9,060 nucleotides of DNA from JAVBMC01 sp031552845 (GTDB taxonomy: Bacteria; Verrucomicrobiota; Kiritimatiellia; RFP12; DVOR01), in assembly GCA_031552845.1 (NCBI GenBank), contig JAVBMC010000024.1, positions 1 through 9,060 on the forward strand. The letters are read 5' to 3'. The notes under the pieces are model-generated. The model worked only from the letters and a program-made list of their open reading frames with translations, had not been told where the DNA came from and searched no databases. Shown here in pieces: positions 1-6,360 of the stretch. How positions within the stretch are numbered: position 1 is the stretch's first letter; each line of letters starts with the position of its first letter. The position numbers were made by a program, and so were the translations under genes.

Positions 1-62
1 CGGTTAAATCCGTGCAAAAGAGCTTCAAAACAGCCTTGAATTTAGCCTCCGAAAGGTGAGCT

Positions 63-390
63 GACCCCAAATACTTGTTTTTCATGCGTCAATACTAGTC
101 GAAATTGAGTTTAAGTCAATCTAATCTAGGCATGAACCATAAATTAACCTGCCTGACGGACGGGTTGTTGCATTCAAAGCGTTGCTTGGCGGGTGAATCT
201 ATGAAACGGTCGCTTCTGGTTTGTTTCGGTGCGGCTCCCGGCAATTATTTTACGTGCCGCAATGTGTGTAAAGGCTGCAAGCTTTGGGGGTTAGAGGTCA
301 CTTGACCTCGTACTCGGGGGCTGCTTGACCTCAAGGTACGAGGTCAGGCAACCTCTGGGTATGAGGTTAGGTGTGATGCGACCCCAAATA
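63..390 (+). repeat. 11-bp direct repeat (GACCCCAAATA) bracketing the 294-369 array
   Basis: GACCCCAAATA occurs exactly at 63-73 and again at 380-390. The matching bases do not extend further on either side. The second copy begins 11 bp after the last GAGGTTA unit of the inverted array, so the pair flanks about 300 bp of non-coding DNA. It could be a duplicated binding site, remains of a small non-autonomous element, or coincidence; the sequence alone does not decide. Confidence 0.45.
294..369. repeat. Array of GAGGTCA/TGACCTC heptamers in alternating orientation
   Basis: Four exact copies of one heptamer lie at 294-300 (GAGGTCA), 303-309 (TGACCTC), 326-332 (TGACCTC) and 340-346 (GAGGTCA). 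Variants follow at 349-355 (CAACCTC) and 363-369 (GAGGTTA). They pair in several ways: 294-300 with 303-309 around a 2-base centre; 304-313 with 336-345 as a perfect 10-bp inverted repeat (GACCTCGTAC/GTACGAGGTC); and 350-355 with 363-368. The first two pairings share bases 304-309 and so exclude each other. The repeats are directly visible. Their role as operator cluster, palindromic intergenic repeat or switchable RNA structure is open. Confidence 0.75.
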
Positions 391-422
391 TAAGGGCACT
401 TTGATTTGCTCGGGAGGTGATG

Positions 423-479
423 CACAGGATTTGCGGGAGATTACTTTGAAAATGCGTCATGCGGGGTGATAATCCTGTG
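423..479. repeat. 9-bp perfect inverted repeat enclosing 39 bases
   Basis: CACAGGATT at 423-431 is perfectly complementary to AATCCTGTG at 471-479. The enclosed bases include two TGCGGG-like stretches. No T-tract follows, so it is not a classical terminator. As RNA it could form a closing stem of a small structured domain about 130 bases before the promoter at 607, so it would not be part of the mapped paaK transcript unless an earlier promoter exists. Confidence 0.45.
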
Positions 480-606
480 TTGTTTCGGCGGTGCGGGCGG
501 GGAGGGGGCGATGTCGGGGTCGGGCGCGTGCGGACTTTTGTGAATAAGGGTGTGGAAGGGGTTCTTTTAGGGAAATACAGTGGTGCGGTTTTGAGGGTGC
601 TTTTGC

Positions 607-635
607 TTGACTTGTTGGGTCGGGCTTGCTAAACT
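607..635 (+). promoter_or_regulatory. Sigma70-type promoter of the paaK operon
   Basis: TTGACT (607-612) and TAAACT (630-635) are separated by exactly 17 bases. Each hexamer is close to the bacterial -35/-10 consensus. Transcription would begin near 642, giving a leader of about 37 bases before the ATG at 679. The two other promoters called in this window have the same 17-base spacing, which supports all three. Confidence 0.6.
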
Positions 636-678
636 ACACGGAAAGTTTATGACAGTGGAGCGGGAGTAAGGGTTGAGC

Positions 679-2004
679 ATGAGCGTGGATATTCGGAGCG
701 AGTTTAATCAAGCGGATTTTTTGTCGCGTAGTGAGTTGGATGCCGTGCAGCTGGCGCGCCTGAAGAATATGGTGGCGCGGGCGTATGAGCGGGTGCCGTT
801 GTTTAAGCAGCGGATGGATGAGCGCGGCGTGCGGCCGGAGCATTTGCAGAAGGTGGGCGATGTGGCGCTGCTGCCGTTCACGACGAAGAGCGATCTGCGG
901 GATACGTATCCGTATGGGTTGTTTGCGAGTCCGATGGAGGAGGTGGTGCGGCTGCATGCGTCGAGCGGTACCACGGGCAAGCCGATTGTGGTGGGGTATA
1001 CGGCGGATGATTTGAAGGTGTGGGATAACGTAGTGGCGCGGTCGTTGTTGATGGCCGGGGTTCAGCGCGGCGACATCTTGCAGAATGCGTATGGCTATGG
1101 GCTGTTTACCGGCGGGTTGGGTTTGCATGGCGGCGCGCAGGCGTTGGGTTGTACGGTGATTCCGATCTCGGGCGGCAATACGTCGCGGCAGATGATGGTG
1201 ATGCGGGATTTTGGCGTAACGGCGGTATCGTGTACGCCGAGTTATTTTCTGCATATCGCGGATGAGGTGGCGAAGGCGGGCGTGGACTTCCGTAAGGAGT
1301 TCAAACTGCGCGTGGGTATCTTTGGCGCGGAGCCGTGGACTGAGGAGATGCGGGCGCGTATCGTGGAGTTGACGGGGATTGAGGCGTTTGATATTTACGG
1401 GCTGTCGGAGATTGTCGGGCCGGGCGTGGCGAATGAGTGCCGTGAGCATTGCGGGCTGCATATCTTTGAGGATTATTTCTTAGCCGAGGTGATCAATCCG
1501 GACACCGGCGAGGTGCTGCCGGATGGCGAGGTCGGCGAGCTGGTGCTCTCGACGTTGAGCAAGGATGCGATGCCGATGCTGCGGTATCGGACGCGCGATT
1601 TGTCGCGCTTGGTGGCGGAGCCGTGCAAATGCGGGCGCTGCCTGCGGCGGATTCAGCGGATCAGCGCGCGGTCAGACGATATGCTCATCATCCGCGGCGT
1701 GAATATGTTCCCATCGCAGATTGAAACAGCGTTGATGCGGATTGAGACGATTCAGCCGCACTATCAGATCGTGGTCGACCGGATTGAGGATTTGGATACG
1801 CTGGAGGTCGTGGTGGAGGTGACGCCGGAGGCGTTCAGCGACGACATCAAGACGTTGGAGGCTTTGCGCAAGCGCATTGCTTCGTCGATATTCGAGATCA
1901 CTGGCATTCATGCCGCGATCCGTCTGGCGGAACCGCATTCGATTCCGCGCAGCGAGGGTAAGGCTCAGCGTGTGTTTGACAAGCGGAAGAACCGCAAGGG
2001 TTGA
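679..2004 (+). CDS. paaK: Phenylacetate-CoA ligase family protein (first copy)
   Basis: This is an adenylate-forming ligase of the PaaK branch. The family activates phenylacetate or related aryl acids with ATP and CoA in the cytosol. Counting from the ATG at 679 (441 residues, normal for the family), the visible motifs are the phosphate-binding SSGTTGKP at 95-102, YGLSE at 240-244, RYRTRD at 302-307, a CxCGxC cluster at 316-321, GVNMFPSQIE at 340-349, and EGKA at 426-429 with the likely catalytic lysine at 428. A TTG at 673 in the same frame is an alternative start. I prefer the ATG, with AAGG at 668-671 seven bases before it. It opens a four-gene operon. The second ligase of the operon is clearly homologous but diverged, so the substrates may differ. 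Codon use is strikingly G-rich (GCG, TTG, GTG, CGG), unlike the later genes. The family call is firm; the substrate is not. Confidence 0.93.
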   Translation: MSVDIRSEFNQADFLSRSELDAVQLARLKNMVARAYERVPLFKQRMDERGVRPEHLQKVGDVALLPFTTKSDLRDTYPYGLFASPMEEVVRLHASSGTTGKPIVVGYTADDLKVWDNVVARSLLMAGVQRGDILQNAYGYGLFTGGLGLHGGAQALGCTVIPISGGNTSRQMMVMRDFGVTAVSCTPSYFLHIADEVAKAGVDFRKEFKLRVGIFGAEPWTEEMRARIVELTGIEAFDIYGLSEIVGPGVANECREHCGLHIFEDYFLAEVINPDTGEVLPDGEVGELVLSTLSKDAMPMLRYRTRDLSRLVAEPCKCGRCLRRIQRISARSDDMLIIRGVNMFPSQIETALMRIETIQPHYQIVVDRIEDLDTLEVVVEVTPEAFSDDIKTLEALRKRIASSIFEITGIHAAIRLAEPHSIPRSEGKAQRVFDKRKNRKG

Positions 2005-2023
2005 TTTTGTTAAAGTGTTAGAA

Positions 2024-2030
2024 AAGGAGG
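2024..2030 (+). promoter_or_regulatory. Strong ribosome binding site fixing the ACT-gene start
   Basis: AAGGAGG lies five bases before the ATG at 2036. It decides the start of the ACT-domain gene, because the open frame continues upstream to 1877 inside the preceding gene. Translation from 2036 gives a protein that begins right before the first ACT domain. Confidence 0.85.
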
Positions 2031-2035
2031 CGCAT

Positions 2036-2476
2036 ATGTCGAAGACGATTAATCAGATCTCACTGTTCTTGGAGAATAAACCCGGGCATTTGAATGCCAT
2101 CTGCCGGGCGCTGTCGGAGGCGGATATCAACATCGTGACGCTGTCGCTGGCCGATACGCAGCAGTTCGGCATCGTCCGTTTGATTGTGAAGGACTGGGAG
2201 CGCGCGAAGACTGTTCTCGAGAAGGCCGGGCATATCGTCAACATCCGCAGCGTCGTGGCGGTGGCGGTGCCGGACCGTCCGGGCGGCATGGGTTCGACGC
2301 TGGACATCATCTCGGAGGTGGGCGTCAACATTGAGTATATGTATGCGTTCACCATGCGGTGCAATGCCGAGGCGGTGTTGATCTTCCGCTTCGATAATTC
2401 GGAGAAGGCCATTGAGGCGTTGGCGAAAGCCGGGCGCAATGTGCTGGACGGTGAGACTCTGTTTTCGCACCTGTAA
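2036..2476 (+). CDS. Tandem ACT-domain protein, probable amino acid sensor
   Basis: This 146-residue protein consists almost wholly of two ACT domains. The first spans about residues 5-70 (ISLFLENKPGHLNAICRALS at its start) and the second about 75-143 (VAVAVPDRPGGMGSTLDIIS at its start). The turn between the first strand and helix carries the typical PG residues in both (KPGHL, RPGGM), where ACT domains usually bind small ligands such as amino acids. No catalytic domain is present. Stand-alone double-ACT proteins next to PaaK-type ligases recur in anaerobes, and I infer an allosteric or sensing role for an aromatic amino acid or aryl acid. It lies 31 bp after the first ligase and 15 bp before the second, in the same operon. 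Confidence 0.9.
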   Translation: MSKTINQISLFLENKPGHLNAICRALSEADINIVTLSLADTQQFGIVRLIVKDWERAKTVLEKAGHIVNIRSVVAVAVPDRPGGMGSTLDIISEVGVNIEYMYAFTMRCNAEAVLIFRFDNSEKAIEALAKAGRNVLDGETLFSHL

Positions 2477-2491
2477 AAGAGAGGCGCCGGA

Positions 2492-3820
2492 ATGAAGAAA
2501 CCTGTCATTGAAAGTACAATCTGGCAAGCCGCGGGCGAGTGTCTCGATCCGGATCTGCTGCGGGCGTTGCAGGCGGATCGCTTGCGCAAGACTGTAAGAC
2601 ACGTGTCGCACGTACCGTTCTATAAGCAAATCTTCGAACGAGATAAGATTACCCCGGAGAGCATTAAGACGGTTGACGATGTCCGGCGCCTGCCATTCAC
2701 CACGAAGGCCGATCTGCGTGATAACTATCCGCTGGGGTTCTTGGCGGTGTCGCGTGATGAAGTCATACGCTATCACGGATCGAGCGGCACCACCGGCAAG
2801 CCGACGTTTGTGGCGTATACGCGCAATGACGTGAATCTGTGGAGCGACTTGACAGCGCGTTTCTTGACTGCAGGCGGTTTGAACAAGACGCATACCATGC
2901 AGGTGGCATTCGGTTATGGCCTCTTCACCGGTGGCTTTGGTTTGCATTACGGTATCGAGCGCGTCGGCGCGGCGGTTATTCCGGTTGGCAGCGGCAACAC
3001 CGAGCGCCAGCTGATGATCATGCAGGACTTAGAAGTCGATGGCTTGATCTGTACACCGAGCTATGCGCTCAAGCTGGCCGACAGCCTCAAGGCGATGGGC
3101 GTTGACCGCAACAAACTCAAGCTCAAGTTCGCGCACCTCGGCGGCGAGCCGTGGACGGAAGATATGCGCACGGCGATTGAAGAGGCGTCCGGCATTCTGT
3201 GCTTTAACAACTACGGGCTGTCGGAAGTTATTGGCCCGAGCGTCAGCGGTGAGTGCGCGTTCCGCGACGGCATGCATATTCAAGAAGACCATTTTATTGT
3301 CGAAGTCATCAATCCGGATACGATGGAACCGGTGCCGGATGGTGAGTATGGCGAGTTAGTCTTTACGGCGATTACGAAGGAAGCTTTCCCGCTGCTGCGT
3401 TACCGCACGCGGGATATCGGCCGCATCTGGCGCGATCCTTGCCCTTGCGGACGGACGACTGCGCGCATGAGTCGCATCATCGGCCGCACGGACGACATGC
3501 TCATTATCCGCGGCGTGAACGTGTATCCCTCGCAGATTGAAGAAGCACTCCTGCGTGTTAAGGGCACCACGCCGCACTATCGGATCGAAGTGGACCGTCC
3601 GGGCGCGTTGGATCAAGTGACGGTGTCTGTCGAAATGAGTCCCGAGATATTCTCTGACAGCATGACCGACATGCTGGCTCTGAAGAAGAATATCCACCAC
3701 GCCATTCAAACTGTCACAGGTCTCGGCATGGAGATCAATCTGGTTTCGCCGCAGACCTTGGAGCGTTTTGAAGGTAAGGCCAAACGTGTGATTGACCGCC
3801 GGAACCTGAACCATGAATAG
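2492..3820 (+). CDS. paaK: Phenylacetate-CoA ligase family protein (second copy)
   Basis: This 442-residue protein is a second PaaK-type acyl-adenylating ligase. It carries SSGTTGKP at 97-104, YGLSE at 241-245, RYRTRD at 303-308, CPCG at 317-320, GVNVYPSQIE at 341-350, and EGKAKR at 427-432 with the probable catalytic lysine at 429. GAGAGG at 2479-2484 stands seven bases before the ATG. It aligns end to end with the first ligase, with long shared stretches (for example LPFTTK.DLRD.YP and DDMLIIRGVN) and many substitutions elsewhere, so the duplication is old. It lacks the third cysteine seen in the first copy (CxCGxC there, CPCG here). Its stop overlaps the start of the kinase gene. Two functional-looking copies in one operon suggest different aryl substrates or a hetero-oligomer. 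In fermenting anaerobes such enzymes may work with indolepyruvate oxidoreductase, but no ior genes are in this window. Confidence 0.92.
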   Translation: MKKPVIESTIWQAAGECLDPDLLRALQADRLRKTVRHVSHVPFYKQIFERDKITPESIKTVDDVRRLPFTTKADLRDNYPLGFLAVSRDEVIRYHGSSGTTGKPTFVAYTRNDVNLWSDLTARFLTAGGLNKTHTMQVAFGYGLFTGGFGLHYGIERVGAAVIPVGSGNTERQLMIMQDLEVDGLICTPSYALKLADSLKAMGVDRNKLKLKFAHLGGEPWTEDMRTAIEEASGILCFNNYGLSEVIGPSVSGECAFRDGMHIQEDHFIVEVINPDTMEPVPDGEYGELVFTAITKEAFPLLRYRTRDIGRIWRDPCPCGRTTARMSRIIGRTDDMLIIRGVNVYPSQIEEALLRVKGTTPHYRIEVDRPGALDQVTVSVEMSPEIFSDSMTDMLALKKNIHHAIQTVTGLGMEINLVSPQTLERFEGKAKRVIDRRNLNHE

Positions 3821-4928
3821 ATATCCGTTGCGGGAGATATTGCCGCACTTCGTGCTGGAAGGCGACGTCGAGACGGTCGAGCTTTTCGGCTGCGGCAATA
3901 TCAACGATACGTTTAAGGTGCAGACCACGGAGCAGAGCTATCTGCTCCAGCGCATCAATCATGTCGTGTTTCCGAATCCTCCTGAGGTGATGGATAACAT
4001 CCTGCGCATCACGCGGCATATTCAAGCCAAGCTCAACGGCATGGCTGATGTGCGGCGGCATGTGCTACACTTTGTCCCCACGCATGAAGGCCTTTATTAT
4101 CACCGCGATACCGAGGGGAACTTCTGGCGCATCTATTACTTCGTGGATGATGTCTATGCGTATGATGTACTGACGGAATCCTATCAGGCTTACGAAGCCG
4201 CCCGTGCGTTTGCGCGGTTTCAAAATGCTCTAGCCGACCTGCCTGCGCCGCGATTGTTTGAGACCATTCAATACTTCCATAACGGCCCACGCCGCTTGGA
4301 GGCCTTCCGTGAAGCCGTCCGTGCCGACATGGAATACCGTGCGGCGGAAGCGGCTAAGGATATCCGTTTCGTTGAAGAGCGTGCAGCAATCTGCTCGCAT
4401 CTGCAAGACCGCATGGCGCGTGGCGAGCTGCCGGAACGGATTGTTCACAACGACACCAAGATAAACAACATCCTATTAGACAAAGCGACCAACAAAGCCA
4501 TCTGCGTGATTGATCTTGATACTGTCATGCCCGGGCTGGCGTTGTTTGATTTTGGTGACCTAGTGCGCAGTGCGGCGTCGCTAACCTCCGAAGACGAGAC
4601 CGACTTGAGCAAGGTCGGTATTGACCGCACGCGCTTTGAGGCCATCGTTAAGGGTTACTTGGAAGAGGCGCCTTTCCTGACAGCCAACGAACGGGCGGAG
4701 ATGCTTTTCTCCGTAAAGTATATGGTCTTTGTGTTGGGCATCCGTTTCCTGACGGACTATCTGAATGGCGACGTTTATTTTAAGACGCGCCACGCCCTCC
4801 ACAACCTCGAACGCGCCCGCGTGCAATTCCGTTTGCTGGAAGTGCTGGAAGCTCAAAGCGAAGAGCTTGAGGCTATTCTTGCTCAGTACCAATTGACCTG
4901 CTGCTGCGCGTGCTCGGCTGCCGGTTGA
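3813..4928 (+). CDS. NahK-like kinase, aminoglycoside phosphotransferase superfamily
   Basis: This 371-residue protein belongs to the APH/choline-kinase fold. The catalytic loop HNDTKINN lies at 212-219 (D214 as the probable base, N219 for metal), and the metal-binding IDLD at 233-236 leads into TVMPG. Near the N-terminus, GCGNINDTF (26-34) and LLQRINH (44-50) match the nucleotide-binding part. HNDTKxNN, IDLDTVMPG and LQRINH are the signature I associate with N-acetylhexosamine 1-kinase (NahK) and its relatives, so a sugar or amino sugar is the likeliest substrate, transferred from ATP in the cytosol. The ATG at 3813 overlaps the preceding stop by 8 bp (ATGAATAG), which indicates translational coupling with the second ligase. 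The C-terminus is odd: LTCCCACSAAG, four cysteines in a short tail. A strong terminator follows. The superfamily is sure; the substrate is inferred. Confidence 0.85.
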   Translation: MNRYPLREILPHFVLEGDVETVELFGCGNINDTFKVQTTEQSYLLQRINHVVFPNPPEVMDNILRITRHIQAKLNGMADVRRHVLHFVPTHEGLYYHRDTEGNFWRIYYFVDDVYAYDVLTESYQAYEAARAFARFQNALADLPAPRLFETIQYFHNGPRRLEAFREAVRADMEYRAAEAAKDIRFVEERAAICSHLQDRMARGELPERIVHNDTKINNILLDKATNKAICVIDLDTVMPGLALFDFGDLVRSAASLTSEDETDLSKVGIDRTRFEAIVKGYLEEAPFLTANERAEMLFSVKYMVFVLGIRFLTDYLNGDVYFKTRHALHNLERARVQFRLLEVLEAQSEELEAILAQYQLTCCCACSAAG

Positions 4929-4948
4929 CGGTAATTGCCCATAACAAT

Positions 4949-4985
4949 AAAAAAGGCGCGGAAGTTATTCCGCGCCTCTTTGTTT
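4949..4985. terminator. Bidirectional Rho-independent terminator
   Basis: GGCGCGGAA (4955-4963) and TTCCGCGCC (4968-4976) form a perfect 9-bp stem, ten with the flanking A-T pair, around a GTTA loop. On the + strand the stem is followed by a T-rich tract (TCTTTGTTT). On the minus strand it is followed by six Ts, the complement of A4949-4954. It lies between two convergent genes, 26 bp past the kinase stop and 27 bp past the oxidoreductase stop, so it probably ends both transcripts. Confidence 0.93.
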
Positions 4986-5003
4986 AGCCTCATGGCTGTC
5001 GGA

Positions 5004-6137
5004 CTACAGCTTTGTCCAGACACCCTTCTTCTTGGAGCTGGCCACTGCGGCAGTGATGAACTTCATGCCCAAGACTCCTTCGTTGATGCCGGGGTGGTCA
5101 TACGCCTCGGCGGCGTTCTTCTCGCCCTTGATCTTGCGGATCTTGCGTTCCAGCGAGGTGTGCAAGTTGGCGATGGCTTCAAGGAAGTCCTCGTTGTGAC
5201 CGCCGGGCAGACGTCCGTAGGACTTGAGGATGGCCGGAGTTTCAGGCACATAGGCGTTCTGGTAGAACGTAGTGCGCGTGCAGCTTGCATCATAATAATG
5301 CAGCTCTTCCGAACGCTCTTGCGACCATTCCAGCGAACCGGTCTCGCCGAAGATGCGCAGGCCGTTGGCATTCTTGTAACCGACGGCGATCTGCGTGGCG
5401 GTCAGCACCAGCGTGGCGCCGTTTGAGAGTTTGCCGAAGACGTTGAAGTCATCATCCAGCTTACGGCCGGGCAGGGAGGTCAAATGGGCTGAGACCTCCT
5501 TCACGCTCAGGCCGGTCGTCCACATGGCGTTAATCAACGCATGGGTGCCGATATCGCCGCCTGCCAGCGAGATGCCGGAGAACTTCGGGTTGGCACGCCA
5601 TGCGGCTCCTTGTGCGCCGGTTTTCTCAAGTAACGTGGCCAGCCAGCCTTGCGTGTACCATGCCTCGACCTTACGGATCTTACCGATTTTGCCTTGCTTG
5701 ATCAGCTCGCGGGCAAACATCATCATCGGATGACCGGTGTAAGTATGGGAGAGGGCGAAGGGCGCCTTCTTCTGCTTCTTGGCAAGGGCTTCGAGCTTCA
5801 GCGCCTCGGCGAGGGTGTAGCACATTGGCTTCTCGCACATCACCGGCAGACCGGCTTCAAGGCAGGCCTGCGCCTGTTGGAAGTGCAGGAAGTTCGGCGT
5901 GACGATCGTCACATAATCCAACTCCAGCTTGCCATCCTTCCAATCCTTGATCATCGCCTTGTAGTCGGGATAACCCTTCACGCCCCACTCATCGGCAAAA
6001 GCCGCGCACGCTGTCGGATCCTGATGCAGCGCACCCGCCACGACCTCACGGGTCGTATCCAACGAAATCGCGCGGTGATGCACCTTGCCGAAAAATCCCC
6101 CGCCGCCGCCGATCATTCCCACCTTTAATTTACGCAT
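5004..6137 (-). CDS. Gfo/Idh/MocA family oxidoreductase
   Basis: This 377-residue protein is an NAD(P)-dependent dehydrogenase of the glucose-fructose oxidoreductase/inositol dehydrogenase family. The N-terminal Rossmann strand and glycine-rich loop are at residues 5-17 (KVGMIGGGGGFFG). The family EKP motif is at 102-104, with K103 the usual catalytic lysine. The substrate-domain motif GGDIGTHAL is at 193-201, where D195 and H199 are the typical catalytic pair. LPGGHNEDFLEAI near 310-322 is also characteristic. Length is normal. There is no signal peptide, so it is probably cytosolic and acts on a sugar, inositol or related polyol that cannot be named from sequence. The start at 6137 is supported by AAGGAG (complement of 6144-6149) six bases upstream. 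It has its own promoter and converges on the ligase operon. Confidence 0.93.
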   Translation of the reverse strand: MRKLKVGMIGGGGGFFGKVHHRAISLDTTREVVAGALHQDPTACAAFADEWGVKGYPDYKAMIKDWKDGKLELDYVTIVTPNFLHFQQAQACLEAGLPVMCEKPMCYTLAEALKLEALAKKQKKAPFALSHTYTGHPMMMFARELIKQGKIGKIRKVEAWYTQGWLATLLEKTGAQGAAWRANPKFSGISLAGGDIGTHALINAMWTTGLSVKEVSAHLTSLPGRKLDDDFNVFGKLSNGATLVLTATQIAVGYKNANGLRIFGETGSLEWSQERSEELHYYDASCTRTTFYQNAYVPETPAILKSYGRLPGGHNEDFLEAIANLHTSLERKIRKIKGEKNAAEAYDHPGINEGVLGMKFITAAVASSKKKGVWTKL

Positions 6138-6220
6138 GATTCACTCCTTGGTATTACGATAAACAACCCATGCCCGCCATCAACCGCACGGTTTGGCCGA
6201 CATGCCTAAAAACTAAAAGG

Positions 6221-6249
6221 ACTATACACTATTCAAAACACTGAGGCAA
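6221..6249 (-). promoter_or_regulatory. Promoter of the Gfo/Idh/MocA gene
   Basis: Read on the minus strand, TTGCCT (complement of 6244-6249) and TATAGT (complement of 6221-6226) are separated by exactly 17 bases. The start of transcription would be near 6214, leaving a leader of about 77 bases before the ATG at 6137. The leader contains a short AACCG/CGGTT inverted repeat (6182-6193). Confidence 0.65.
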
Positions 6250-6263
6250 GTAAAAAACTTACC
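6245..6263. repeat. Inverted repeat over the -35 box, possible operator
   Basis: GGCAAGT (6245-6251) and ACTTACC (6257-6263) are arms of a 7-bp inverted repeat with one non-Watson-Crick position, separated by AAAAA. The left arm covers most of the -35 hexamer of the oxidoreductase promoter. This is a common placement for a repressor site. A protein that binds it is not identifiable here. Confidence 0.4.
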
Positions 6264-6360
6264 CCGCCTCCCGCCATCATTACCGTTTGCCTTTGCTTTG
6301 ACTTCGGCTAACAAACCGCCTCCTTCCTGCACGAAGAATAAGCGCCATTTCGGCAGTGCC

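Larger units (their letters stand above)
1..672. other. Gene-free upstream region
   Basis: I see no convincing coding sequence here. The only sizeable open frame (105-305, + strand) starts at TTG, has no ribosome binding site and gives no recognisable protein. The stretch holds repeats that are listed separately: a GAGGTCA-type array, an 11-bp direct repeat and a 9-bp inverted repeat. The promoter of the paaK operon lies at its right end. From about 480 on, the + strand becomes strongly G-rich and this skew continues into the first gene. I recognise no tRNA, rRNA or known riboswitch here. Confidence 0.6.

Noticed and set aside
1..60. Possible second IS30-type end at the left edge (GGTT and TGCAA resemble the stretch near 8532-8555)
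   Set aside because: The match is short, needs gaps, and no transposase is attached. It cannot be judged without sequence left of the window.
105..305. Possible small protein of 66 residues in the upstream region
   Set aside because: It starts at TTG, has no ribosome binding site, runs into the palindromic array and shows no clear membrane or secretion signature.
294..369. CRISPR-like array
   Set aside because: The repeats are only seven bases, alternate in orientation and have unequal spacing, so they do not fit a CRISPR array.
634..1461. Long open frame (275 residues) on the minus strand opposite the first ligase
   Set aside because: It has low-complexity, Arg/His-rich translation, no ribosome binding site, and lies opposite a gene with clear family motifs. 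It is a by-product of G-rich codon use.
2060..2947. Minus-strand open frame (295 residues) opposite the ACT gene and second ligase
   Set aside because: It spans the gap between two well-supported genes, has no recognisable domain, and mirrors their codon pattern.
4935..5426. Plus-strand open frame opposite the oxidoreductase gene
   Set aside because: It reads through the terminator hairpin and the antisense of a well-supported Rossmann-fold gene, with no family resemblance.
5649..6128. Second plus-strand open frame opposite the oxidoreductase gene
   Set aside because: It is antisense to the conserved N-terminal half of the gene, with no family resemblance and no ribosome binding site.
6264..6360. 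Terminator after the last membrane-protein gene
   Set aside because: There is no hairpin with a T-tract on the minus strand; only very short GGC/GCC pairings are present. Read-through toward the oxidoreductase gene remains possible.
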